Both the position numbers and the translations under genes were made by a program. Shown piece by piece: positions 18,505-26,733 of a stretch of DNA of 64,000 nucleotides; the stretch's first letter is position 1; each line of letters begins with the position of its first letter. The DNA is from Faecalicatena fissicatena (GTDB lineage Bacteria; Bacillota; Clostridia; Lachnospirales; Lachnospiraceae): NCBI GenBank assembly GCA_001028025.1, contig LDAQ01000001.1, positions 62,001 through 126,000 on the forward strand, written 5' to 3'. The notes below the pieces were generated by a model that made no database searches, was not told where the DNA came from, and worked only from the letters and a program-made list of their open reading frames with translations.

Positions 18505-18528
18505 GAAATAAAAAAGAGGTGGAAAAGT

Positions 18529-19098
18529 ATGGCTGAATTATTTAATGAAAGGATTGGGGAAGAACAGAATGATGACGTGGGCGGGAAAATAAGAGCGCTG
18601 CGAAAAGAAAAGGATATTACACTGAAGCAGCTTGGAAAAGAGACCGGGTTGTCAATTGGGTATTTGAGCAATCTCGAAAGAGATGCCTGCAGTCCGACGC
18701 TGGATAATCTGCAGAAAATATGCGGTGTCCTTGAAATATCTCTGATAGAGCTGCTGGATGGCATGAACCAGGGGCGCAGAGTGATACGAAAAGAAGAACG
18801 GAAAGTTGTCTTTGAAAAGCCGGGAAAAGTGCGCTATGAGTCGATTAAATTTGGTTCCGGCCTTCTGGACGGTCTGGTAATTGAACTGGAGCCGCACAGC
18901 CAGTACGATACAAATAACTGGGTTCACAACTATGACGAGATCGGGCTGATTCTGGAAGGGAAGATGTATGTATCTATTGACGGGGAACAGATTGAACTGG
19001 AAGAGGGAGATGCGTTCTATATAAAAGCAAAGGCAAACCACAGTCTGGGAAATAATTCTGATACCAGATGCGTGAGCTATTGGGTAAAATCCATTTAA
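18529..19098 (+). CDS. XRE family regulator with cupin sensor domain
   Basis: A 189-residue regulator: a helix-turn-helix of the XRE type (residues about 18-75, IRALRKEKDITLKQLGKETG then LSIGYLSNLERD) and a C-terminal cupin barrel (about 105-188, VHNYDEIGLILEGKMYVSIDG, EEGDAFYIKAKANHSLGN). Such PuuR-like proteins control amine or amino-acid use and the cupin binds a small ligand. The ATG at 18529 follows AAAGAGGTGG with a suitable gap; an in-frame ATG at 18496 would overlap the -10 box and is rejected. The palindromes on both sides of the gene suggest autoregulation and joint control of the serine dehydratase and the BCCT operon. Confidence 0.92.
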   Translation: MAELFNERIGEEQNDDVGGKIRALRKEKDITLKQLGKETGLSIGYLSNLERDACSPTLDNLQKICGVLEISLIELLDGMNQGRRVIRKEERKVVFEKPGKVRYESIKFGSGLLDGLVIELEPHSQYDTNNWVHNYDEIGLILEGKMYVSIDGEQIELEEGDAFYIKAKANHSLGNNSDTRCVSYWVKSI

Positions 19099-19145
19099 AC
19101 TTTCATAAAATGGCATTTCAAAAATTAAGGATACCTCTAAAAATG

Positions 19146-19268
19146 TTTCACAAAAATGAAAAGGGAAAATTGTTTGGTTGTCACAAAATTCATAAATATG
19201 AAATTAAAACTGTTGACTATTTCATATATGTGATATAGTATGAAGAAAACAAATTCATGGCCGTGAAA
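19146..19268 (+). promoter_or_regulatory. Four-operator array upstream of the BCCT gene
   Basis: Sites fitting TTTCAYANNTRTGAAA occur at 19146-19161 (TTTCACAAAAATGAAA), 19188-19203 (ATTCATAAATATGAAA), 19220-19235 (TTTCATATATGTGATA) and 19253-19268 (ATTCATGGCCGTGAAA). The last three are 32-33 bases apart, so they would face the same side of the helix. One fills the spacer between the -35 and -10 boxes and another lies just after the start point, an arrangement expected for repression. Confidence 0.75.
19213..19241 (+). promoter_or_regulatory. Promoter of the BCCT-MttB operon
   Basis: TTGACT, a 17-base spacer and TAGTAT. An operator palindrome (19220-19235) occupies the spacer. Confidence 0.75.
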
Positions 19269-19290
19269 TAATAGGAATGGAGGTTGAGAA

Positions 19291-20889
19291 GTGAAAAAAG
19301 AAGGATTTTTCCAACTAATTAACAAAAAGGTATTTTTTCCAACAGGAATACTGCTGACTCTGGGCGTAGCTTTAGGCGCAGTTTTTCCGGAACAGTTCGG
19401 CAGTACGGCTTCAACGCTGTTAGGTCTCATTACAGAGAACTTAGGATGGATGTTTACTCTGTCCTCAATCATCTTGCTGATATTCTGCTTTTGGGCAGGA
19501 TTCAGTAAATATGGAAGGATTAAACTCGGGGGCCCGGATGCAAAGCCTCAGATGAGTAAATTTTCCTGGTTCGCAGTATCTTTCACATCGTCGCTGGCTA
19601 TTGGTGTCAGTTACTGGTGTGTGGCAGAACCAATGACATATTTTATGGAGCCGCCGGCCTTTCTGGATATTCAGGCAAAAACGGCAGATGCAGCGCAGGT
19701 GGCGCTGAGATATACATATCTGCACTGGGGGCTGATTCCATTTGCAATCTACACCAGCGCAGGTATTGCGGTAGCCTTTCTGTTCTATAATGCAAAGAAA
19801 CCTTTCCGTGTCAGCACATCGCTATATCCGCTGATTGGAGAAAAGGCAAACGGCAGTGTAGGCAGCCTGGTGGATGCAATTGCCATTTTTGCGATGGTTG
19901 CAGGTATGGGGACATCTTTGGGACTTGGTACGATGCAGATTGTAGGCGGTCTGGAATATGTGTTTGGCGTAAAAGGCGGTATTGTCACGCTGACGGCCAT
20001 TATTATCGTTATGACAGTGATTTATACAGCGGTTGCATGCTCCGGCGTCCTGAAAGGTGTAAAATGGGTCGGCAATTTTAATATGTGCCTCTATTTCTTT
20101 ATTCTTATTTTTGTATTTGCTTTTGGGCCTACAAGAGGAATTATGGAAAATATAATTACAGCGATTGGCGACTATATTCAGAACTTCATTCCTCTGGCGA
20201 CGAATCTGGATCCTATTAAGCAGACGGGATTCCATGAAAGCTGGACGACATTCTATTGGGCATGGTGGCTGGCATTTGCCCCTCTTACCGGCTTATTCAT
20301 GATTAAGCTGGCAAAAGGCAGAACAATCCGTCAGTTCGTTATGGTAAACCTGGTCGCACCGGCAAGCTTTATCTTTATCTGGTTCGGGACATTTGGAAGC
20401 GCATCCATCTTTTTGGATATGTTTAAGGGAACAGCAATCGGAGAAGCAATTGCTGAGAGCGGTACCTCAATCGCTATGTTTGCGCTGCTTGAAAATCTTC
20501 CGTTTAAAATATTTACATCTATTATAGTACTGATATTAGTTGCATTGTCCTTCAATACACAGGCGGAGGCGGTAAGCGTTACGCTTGCGGCTATGACTAC
20601 TGTTGGATTTGATGAATCCGGCAATGAAAAAGAGCCGCCAAAGATGATGGTTATATTCTGGGGAGTACTGATGGGCGCAATTACAATTATTCTATTATAC
20701 GCGGGTGGTGAACAGGCGTTCCAGGCATTACAGTCCTCGGTGGTAATATTTGGCCTGCCGATTGTCATCCTGCAGGTGATCATGGCCGTTTCCTACGTAA
20801 AATGTATGAAGCACTGTAAAAAATGGGATGTAGTAGGAACCTTTGATGACCCGAAATACAAGGATATCGTAGCAGATCAGGAAGAATAA
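19291..20889 (+). CDS. BCCT family betaine/carnitine/choline-type transporter
   Basis: A 532-residue membrane protein with about 12 hydrophobic segments. Family marks are SYWCVAEPMTYF in the substrate-site helix and the tryptophan-rich SWTTFYWAWWLAFAPLTG. BCCT carriers take up quaternary amines such as glycine betaine, carnitine or choline, driven by sodium or protons or by exchange. The start is a GTG at 19291, preceded by GGAGG with an 8-base gap. The methyltransferase gene follows after 31 bases, so the imported compound is probably the substrate of that enzyme. Confidence 0.95.
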   Translation: MKKEGFFQLINKKVFFPTGILLTLGVALGAVFPEQFGSTASTLLGLITENLGWMFTLSSIILLIFCFWAGFSKYGRIKLGGPDAKPQMSKFSWFAVSFTSSLAIGVSYWCVAEPMTYFMEPPAFLDIQAKTADAAQVALRYTYLHWGLIPFAIYTSAGIAVAFLFYNAKKPFRVSTSLYPLIGEKANGSVGSLVDAIAIFAMVAGMGTSLGLGTMQIVGGLEYVFGVKGGIVTLTAIIIVMTVIYTAVACSGVLKGVKWVGNFNMCLYFFILIFVFAFGPTRGIMENIITAIGDYIQNFIPLATNLDPIKQTGFHESWTTFYWAWWLAFAPLTGLFMIKLAKGRTIRQFVMVNLVAPASFIFIWFGTFGSASIFLDMFKGTAIGEAIAESGTSIAMFALLENLPFKIFTSIIVLILVALSFNTQAEAVSVTLAAMTTVGFDESGNEKEPPKMMVIFWGVLMGAITIILLYAGGEQAFQALQSSVVIFGLPIVILQVIMAVSYVKCMKHCKKWDVVGTFDDPKYKDIVADQEE

Positions 20890-20920
20890 TGTGCTGAAAC
20901 GAGTGATGGAGGAAACGAAA

Positions 20921-22321
20921 ATGGGATTTTTTAAGAAAGATATCTCAGACGAGCTGGTACGTAAAATTGACCGCCTGGCGATAGAAACGATGGAGCAGCA
21001 GGGAATACTCTTTGAAAGCCCGATGGCTTTGGAAATATTTGAGAAGAACGGTTACCGGGTTGAAGATAAGATTGTATATTTTAAAGAAGCAGATGTGCGT
21101 AAAGCCTTGGAACAGGCGCCTGAAAAGTTCGTAATCCGGGGACGCGACCGGCAGTACGATGTTGAAGTGGGCGGGGATTCCCCGGTATTCTGCCCGGCAT
21201 ATGGGCCTGTATATGTACAGGAGAATAATATAAGAAGAGGCGCAGTAAAAGAGGATGTTGTAAAGTGCATGAAGCTTCTGCAGACAAGTGATACCATCCA
21301 TATGATGAATCCATATGTAATAACGCCTTTTGATGTTCCCGGAAATCAGGTGTTGATGTACCAGCTTGCGGCATGCCTCAAATACGGAAGTAAGCCGACG
21401 ATGTGTCCGAGCGGCGGCTATGCAGTTTCAAAGAAAGGGATTCAGCTCATTAAGGAAGTATATGGGGCGGATCAGGGAGAATATGTGACGATTAGTCTGG
21501 CGAGTGCGCTGTCACCACTTTCGTTTGATGATAATATGGCCGGTTGCATTATTGCTTCTGCAGAGGAAGGACAGCCTGTGATTCTGGGATGCGGTGCATT
21601 ACCCGGGGCAACTTCTGGCATCACTCTGGGCAGCACCATGGTAACGGCGACAGCAGAACTGCTGTCAGGGATTGTACTGGCACAGCTTGTATGCCCGGGG
21701 CTGCCTGTTGTTTATGGAAACGTGGCCGCGTCTACAGATATGCGTTTTGTCACTCCAGCAATCGGAACGCCGGAAGCAGGCAGGATTGCAGCTATGTCGA
21801 AGGCGCTCTGCGAATATTACAAGATCCCCTGCCGCGGAGGCGGAGCACTGAGTGATGCAAAAATGACGGATTATCAGGCGGGAAGCGAATCTACTCTCGT
21901 TATGTGTGCGACACTTGCCGCCGGAGTGGACTATGTGATTCACGCATGCGGAATTCTGGATTCCTTTAATATTCTGGGCTATGAAAAGTTCATACTGGAT
22001 GAGCAGATGATTCAGTCAGTTTTGCACATGCAAAAGGATATCCCTCTGGACGATGAGGAATATTGGGGAATTGACGATATTCGGGAAGTTGGGCACGGCG
22101 GAACATTCCTGGAATGCGAGCAGACATTTGAGTGTATGAAAGAAGAACTGTTTATGCCTGACGTATCTCTGCGGGGGTATTATGCAACATGGGAGTCCCA
22201 GGGGAGCCCGGATCTGATGAGCTATGCCAGCGAATTGATTGAAAAGCGCATCAGGGACTACACAGAGCCGGATCTGTCGGCTGACAGGGCAAAATTGCTT
22301 GAAAAATATCTGCATGTATAG
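20921..22321 (+). CDS. MttB superfamily (trimethylamine methyltransferase-like) protein, non-pyrrolysine
   Basis: A 466-residue member of the MttB superfamily. Members without pyrrolysine (MtgB, MtpB, MtcB are known examples) demethylate quaternary amines such as glycine betaine, proline betaine or carnitine and pass the methyl group to a corrinoid protein. Conserved-looking segments are CPAYGPVYV, GTPEAGRIAAMSKALCEYY and GGALSDAKMTDYQAG; no in-frame TAG occurs. A longer frame starts at a GTG at 20891, but GGAGG lies 9 bases before the ATG at 20921. No corrinoid protein, MtqA-like methyltransferase or reactivase gene is in the window, so partners must be elsewhere or the function differs. Confidence 0.88.
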   Translation: MGFFKKDISDELVRKIDRLAIETMEQQGILFESPMALEIFEKNGYRVEDKIVYFKEADVRKALEQAPEKFVIRGRDRQYDVEVGGDSPVFCPAYGPVYVQENNIRRGAVKEDVVKCMKLLQTSDTIHMMNPYVITPFDVPGNQVLMYQLAACLKYGSKPTMCPSGGYAVSKKGIQLIKEVYGADQGEYVTISLASALSPLSFDDNMAGCIIASAEEGQPVILGCGALPGATSGITLGSTMVTATAELLSGIVLAQLVCPGLPVVYGNVAASTDMRFVTPAIGTPEAGRIAAMSKALCEYYKIPCRGGGALSDAKMTDYQAGSESTLVMCATLAAGVDYVIHACGILDSFNILGYEKFILDEQMIQSVLHMQKDIPLDDEEYWGIDDIREVGHGGTFLECEQTFECMKEELFMPDVSLRGYYATWESQGSPDLMSYASELIEKRIRDYTEPDLSADRAKLLEKYLHV

Positions 22322-22332
22322 GAGGAGAGAGA

Positions 22333-23121
22333 ATGTATTATTTACCGCATGACGCAAATATTGAATTAATCAGGGCAAGAAAAAATCACAGCTGCTATGG
22401 TATGGGGCTGGGGATCATGATATTGGATGAGGTTTATCCGGGATTCCCGGGAGATGTCAGGAATGCGAGTGCGTTTCCCTATCCCATTCAGTATGACATC
22501 GTAAAAGATATAGATATTTATAAACTGGTTTGGGAGGAAGATAAAACACAATGCAGACAGCCGATCCTGGATGCTGCAAAACGGCTGGAAAAGATGGGAT
22601 GCCGCGCAATTGCGGCGGAATGCGGATATTTTGCGTATTTCCAACAGGATGTGGCCGGATATGTAGATGTTCCTGTGTTCATGTCGAGCCTGCTGCAGGT
22701 ACCGATCATACAGCAGACGATTGGGGTAAAGAAGAGCGTTGGTATTGTGGCTGCTATGGGTAAGTTTCTGACGCCGGTTCATTTGAAAAATGTGGGAGTA
22801 GATCCGGACAGCAATTATTTTATAGCCGGCGCCCAGGATGAGTACGGCTGCACGGAGTTTGATAATCTATGGAACGCCCAGGTACGCCCGGAAGTGCCTG
22901 AGGCATATTACTCAAGAGCAGAAAAGCAGATGGTGGAAATGTGCCGTGATCTGAAAAATAAGCACCCGGAAATGGGCGCGATTATGCTGGAGTGTACGGG
23001 CATGCAGCCCTTTGCGAGAGCGATTCAGAGAGAGTTGGATCTGCCGGTATACAGTTGGGGAACGCTTCTGGATTATGCATATTCTGTTGTAAATCACAGA
23101 GATTACTATGGGCATGTATAA
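22333..23121 (+). CDS. Aspartate/glutamate racemase superfamily protein
   Basis: A 262-residue protein of the two-cysteine racemase superfamily. The first catalytic-type cysteine is in AAECGYFA and the second in LECTGMQP, each in the position expected for the two-base mechanism. The superfamily includes amino-acid and hydantoin racemases, maleate isomerase and decarboxylases; the exact reaction cannot be told. It follows the MttB-family gene by 11 bases with an AGGAGG site and is the last gene of the operon, so it probably processes the demethylated amino-acid-like product or its side product. Confidence 0.82.
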   Translation: MYYLPHDANIELIRARKNHSCYGMGLGIMILDEVYPGFPGDVRNASAFPYPIQYDIVKDIDIYKLVWEEDKTQCRQPILDAAKRLEKMGCRAIAAECGYFAYFQQDVAGYVDVPVFMSSLLQVPIIQQTIGVKKSVGIVAAMGKFLTPVHLKNVGVDPDSNYFIAGAQDEYGCTEFDNLWNAQVRPEVPEAYYSRAEKQMVEMCRDLKNKHPEMGAIMLECTGMQPFARAIQRELDLPVYSWGTLLDYAYSVVNHRDYYGHV

Positions 23122-23150
23122 GAAACAATAATATATAAAGCAGTGCGGCA

Positions 23151-23190
23151 AGCAGGCTGATCAACGGATGGTCAGCCTGCTTATTTCTTT
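23151..23190 (+). terminator. Terminator of the BCCT-MttB-racemase operon
   Basis: AGCAGGCTGA pairs with TCAGCCTGCT over an 11-base loop, followed by TATTTCTTTT. Confidence 0.85.
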
Positions 23191-23290
23191 TGAAATGTTC
23201 GGATTTCTCTCTTTAAGCGCCTTTCATGTTTATATAAAATAAACTTATATAAAATGGTAAACATTGCAAAGGAAATGGTGAAGCGAAAAG

Positions 23291-25342
23291 ATGAACAACA
23301 AACAGAATTTTCAATGGCAGAGTATGACAATGGGTGTGTGTTATTACCCGGAGCATTGGGACAAAACGCTGTGGGAGACAGATTTAACACGGATGCTGGA
23401 AGCCGGGATTACAGTGATCCGCGTCGCTGAGTTTGCATGGAGTAAATTTGAACCGGAGGAGGGAAGATTTACGTTTGAATTTTTCGATGAGTTTTTACAT
23501 TTATGTCTGCAAAAAGGTATGAAAGTTATTTTTGGAACACCGACAGCAACCCCTCCGGCATGGCTGACGGAAAAGTATCCGGAAGTGCTGAACTGCAGCA
23601 TTGAGGGGATTTTATACTGCCATGGTGGCAGAAGACATTACAATTACAATTCGCCGGTGTACAGGGATCTGTCGGCAAAAATCGTGACGAAAATTGCGGA
23701 GCATTATGGGAAACATCCGGCAATTGTGGGATGGCAGATTGACAATGAACTGAACTGTGAGGTTTCCGAATTCTACTCCGAGGCGGATTCGACAGCATTC
23801 CGTGTATATCTGAAGGAAAAATACGAAACGTTGGATGCGCTAAATGATGCATGGGGAACCGTATTCTGGAACCAGACTTATACACATTGGGACCAGATCT
23901 ACGTACCGCGGCCAACATTGAACAAAGCGGTGAATCCGCATATGCATCTGGACTACTACCGGTTTATTTCCCACAGTACACTTTCATATTGCAGTATGCA
24001 GGCAGAAATCATACGCAAATATAAGAAGCCCCGGGATTATGTGATGACCAATGGAATGTTCTGGAATGTGGATAACCATCGCATGCAGAAGGAATATCTG
24101 GATGTTTACATGTATGATTCCTATCCCAGCTTTGCCTATGGGCTGGACAGAGCGCCGCAAAAGGCGCAGGATCTGAATGACAGACGCTGGTCGAAGCATC
24201 TGACGGAGGTACGTTCGATCTGCCCGCATTTTGGAATCATGGAGCAACAGGCCGGGGCGAATGGATGGACAACACGGATGGAGGGTCCGGCTCCGCGTCC
24301 GGGACAGTTGACCCTCTGGGCGATGCAGAGCGTGGCGCATGGGGCTGATTTTATTTCCTTTTTCCGGTGGCGCACCTGCATAATTGGTACCGAGATGTAT
24401 TGGCATGGTATATTAGATTACGATAACAGAGACAACAGGAAACTGGCGGAGGTAAAAGAGTTTTATCGGAAATTCCAGACACTGGAACCGGTAAGCGGTG
24501 CGGATTTTGAAGCGGTGTTTGCCGTTTTGAAAGACTATGATAATGTATGGGACACAGAAGTGGATGCATGGCATGAAAGGATTAGTACATATAGTGAAAA
24601 TGAGATATTTACTGCAGCAGAAAAATCACATACCCCCTATGATGTGGTTTATCTGCAAAAGGACAGTGAACTGGATGAGCTGAAAAAATATCCGGTTTTA
24701 TTCTATCCTCATCCTGTGATTATAAATAAGAATCGCATCGAACTGCTGAAGTCTTATGTGGAACAGGGGGGGACTCTGATTATCGGCTGCAGAGCGGGAT
24801 ATAAGGATATGAACGGAAGATGTGTAATGCAGCCTCAGCCGGGGCTTTTGAGGGCACTGACCGGTTCAGATGTAAAAGAGTTTACTTTTACGAGCCCTGC
24901 TGAAGAACCTGTATTGGCGGTGTGGAATAACCGTGAAATGGAAATGACGGTATTTAATGATATTATGGAGAATGTGGGCGGCAAGGTACTCGCCACGTAT
25001 AAAAACAGCTATTATGCAGGTAAAGCAGCTTTAATAGAGAACCATGTGGGAAAAGGAAAGGTACTGCATTTGGGGAGTGCATTTTCCGGAGAGATAGTAA
25101 AGATGCTCCTGGAGTATACGAATACTACGGAACCATTTGCTGATCTGGTAAATGCAGAAGCGGATGTGGAAATCATCATGCGCAGGAAAGGCGGCCGAAA
25201 GTACCTGTTTGTTCTGAACTTTCGGGCTGGAGAAACGGTGGTTGATTTAAAACAGAAAATGAAGCTTTTGTATACCGGAGAATATCAAGCGGGGCAGCAG
25301 GTGCTTCCGGCATTTGGAACGGCGGTATATGAAGTACTCTAA
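23291..25342 (+). CDS. GH42 family beta-galactosidase
   Basis: A 683-residue GH42 enzyme. The barrel begins at MGVCYYPEHWD. The acid/base is expected at Glu153 in QIDNELNCE and the nucleophile at Glu318 in GIMEQQAG. A trimerisation-type domain around FYPHPVIINKNRIELLKSYV and a C-terminal beta domain follow, the normal domain order and length. It hydrolyses terminal beta-galactosides and has no signal peptide, so it acts in the cytoplasm. The gene is preceded by a short AT-rich region with palindromic GTTTAT/ATAAAC segments (23228-23250) that may be regulatory. No transporter is adjacent; the AraC regulator downstream may control it. Confidence 0.94.
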   Translation: MNNKQNFQWQSMTMGVCYYPEHWDKTLWETDLTRMLEAGITVIRVAEFAWSKFEPEEGRFTFEFFDEFLHLCLQKGMKVIFGTPTATPPAWLTEKYPEVLNCSIEGILYCHGGRRHYNYNSPVYRDLSAKIVTKIAEHYGKHPAIVGWQIDNELNCEVSEFYSEADSTAFRVYLKEKYETLDALNDAWGTVFWNQTYTHWDQIYVPRPTLNKAVNPHMHLDYYRFISHSTLSYCSMQAEIIRKYKKPRDYVMTNGMFWNVDNHRMQKEYLDVYMYDSYPSFAYGLDRAPQKAQDLNDRRWSKHLTEVRSICPHFGIMEQQAGANGWTTRMEGPAPRPGQLTLWAMQSVAHGADFISFFRWRTCIIGTEMYWHGILDYDNRDNRKLAEVKEFYRKFQTLEPVSGADFEAVFAVLKDYDNVWDTEVDAWHERISTYSENEIFTAAEKSHTPYDVVYLQKDSELDELKKYPVLFYPHPVIINKNRIELLKSYVEQGGTLIIGCRAGYKDMNGRCVMQPQPGLLRALTGSDVKEFTFTSPAEEPVLAVWNNREMEMTVFNDIMENVGGKVLATYKNSYYAGKAALIENHVGKGKVLHLGSAFSGEIVKMLLEYTNTTEPFADLVNAEADVEIIMRRKGGRKYLFVLNFRAGETVVDLKQKMKLLYTGEYQAGQQVLPAFGTAVYEVL

Positions 25343-25459
25343 ACAGGAAGAATAGTTAGTCTTTTAATGGTAGATCGGGAACGTTTTTTAGATAGAGGAA
25401 GAAAACGCATATCTTGAATTATTATAATAAAACAAGTATGATAGAAAGCAGGAAGAAGC

Positions 25460-25530
25460 TATACCCAAAGAGCACCCTGTAATTCATGCCCTGCGGGCGG
25501 GTCTGCAGCAAAGCTGCAGAATAAAGTATA
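25460..25530. repeat. Short dispersed palindromic repeat, copy B
   Basis: 71 bp, TATACCC to GTATA, about 90% identical by eye to copies A and C. It ends 11 bases before the ribosome site of the AraC gene, so it lies in the leader of that mRNA. Confidence 0.9.
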
Positions 25531-25553
25531 TAAAAATACCGGAGGTGGCCCGA

Positions 25554-26441
25554 ATGCTGCATATCCCTGACGATACCCCTGTATGGACAGATGATTTTAG
25601 AATACTTACAAGAGAACAATTGAATATCCCTGCGCTGCATATGATTGGGCATGCTCATTTTCAGGCGGCCGGCGCAAAACTGGACACACATTTTCACTGC
25701 AATATGGAATTTGTCGTAGTTTTGAAGGGAAAGCAGCAGTATATCGTTGATGGAAAACTGTATACGCTGTATGGCAATGATATTTTCATGACATATCCGT
25801 ATGAAAATCATGGGAGCGGTGGAGGCTCACAGGATGTATGTGAGTTTATATGGTTTCAGTTTGATATGTCCTCGTCTCAGAACTTTCTTGGGCTGGTGCC
25901 GCCGTACAGTGAATATCTTTTTCGTCAGCTGCTGAATTACCGGCACCGGACGAAAAAGGCAAATATGAAAGACCTGCCGGTGCTGCAGCGGGCTTTTCAG
26001 CTGCTGGGTTCAGAGGAAATATCACAGAAGATTCAAGGCTACAGTTATTTTCTTCAGTTTGTTACTAACAATATTTGCACAACGGATATAGAACTGACCA
26101 GGGAGGTATACAGCACCGATATACAGGAGGCTATTTACTATATCCATACACATCTTATGGAGGATCTGAATATAGAAATTATAGCCGGGCACTGCGGACT
26201 TTCAGCATCGCGGTTCAAGGCAAAGTTCAAGGAGGAGCTGGGAATTACGCCTCATGCATATATCACTTCTCTGAAAATAGATACTGCAAAGATCTTTTTG
26301 AAAGATCCCGGGAATACGATCACAGATGTAGCGTATCAGCTGAACTTTTCTTCAAGTAATCATTTCTCCTCTGTGTTCAGAAAGTACACGGGATGCACAC
26401 CGACTTATTTTCGGAATCATCGTTTTTCTAATATTTATTGA
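25554..26441 (+). CDS. AraC family regulator with cupin domain
   Basis: A 295-residue regulator. Residues about 25-95 form a cupin-like sugar-binding domain (HFHCNMEFVVVLKGKQQYIVDG), and the last 100 residues carry two helix-turn-helix motifs (LNIEIIAGHCGLSASRFKAKF and ITDVAYQLNFSSSNHFSSVFRK). It probably activates nearby sugar genes, such as the GH42 gene. The open frame begins at a GTG at 25545, but that codon overlaps the GGAGGTG ribosome site, so the ATG at 25554 is chosen. Two copies of the dispersed repeat, in the same orientation, bracket the gene. Confidence 0.93.
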   Translation: MLHIPDDTPVWTDDFRILTREQLNIPALHMIGHAHFQAAGAKLDTHFHCNMEFVVVLKGKQQYIVDGKLYTLYGNDIFMTYPYENHGSGGGSQDVCEFIWFQFDMSSSQNFLGLVPPYSEYLFRQLLNYRHRTKKANMKDLPVLQRAFQLLGSEEISQKIQGYSYFLQFVTNNICTTDIELTREVYSTDIQEAIYYIHTHLMEDLNIEIIAGHCGLSASRFKAKFKEELGITPHAYITSLKIDTAKIFLKDPGNTITDVAYQLNFSSSNHFSSVFRKYTGCTPTYFRNHRFSNIY

Positions 26442-26527
26442 TTGGATTTTAATATTGTGACCAGGCAGAAGCCGCCAGTTCCGGAAAATATCGGGGATGG
26501 CGGCTTTTATCATATGTTTAGTTTATG

Positions 26528-26596
26528 TATACCCAAGGGCACCCCGTAACTCATGCCCTGCGGGCGGATCTGCAGAAAGCTGCAGTATAATGTATA
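26528..26596. repeat. Short dispersed palindromic repeat, copy C
   Basis: 69 bp, TATACCC to GTATA, the same unit as copies A and B with a few substitutions (CTGCAG-AAAG-CTGCAG in the second hairpin). It follows the AraC gene. Confidence 0.9.
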
Positions 26597-26654
26597 AAAT
26601 CGTACTGTGGATTATTTTTAATGAAGGAGAGAACTACGGCCGATATAATGTGTG

Positions 26655-26708
26655 TATAAACAAAAGGGCACTCCGAAACACACGCCCTTAGCTGCGGAAT
26701 ATAGTATA
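26655..26708. repeat. Shortened dispersed repeat, copy D
   Basis: 54 bp from TATAAAC to GTATA. The left hairpin (AGGGCA...GCCCTT) and the ends are kept, but the GCGGGCGGATCTGCAG part is missing. It lies 26 bases before the UROD-family gene. Confidence 0.7.
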
Positions 26709-26733
26709 TAAAAAATAATGAGGAGAATGAAAG

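Noticed and set aside
20921..22321. Pyrrolysine-type MttB
   Set aside because: No in-frame TAG codon; the frame is continuous and the protein belongs to the non-pyrrolysine branch.
26497..26691. 64-codon frame after the AraC gene
   Set aside because: Made largely of dispersed repeat copy C and part of copy D; no ribosome site.
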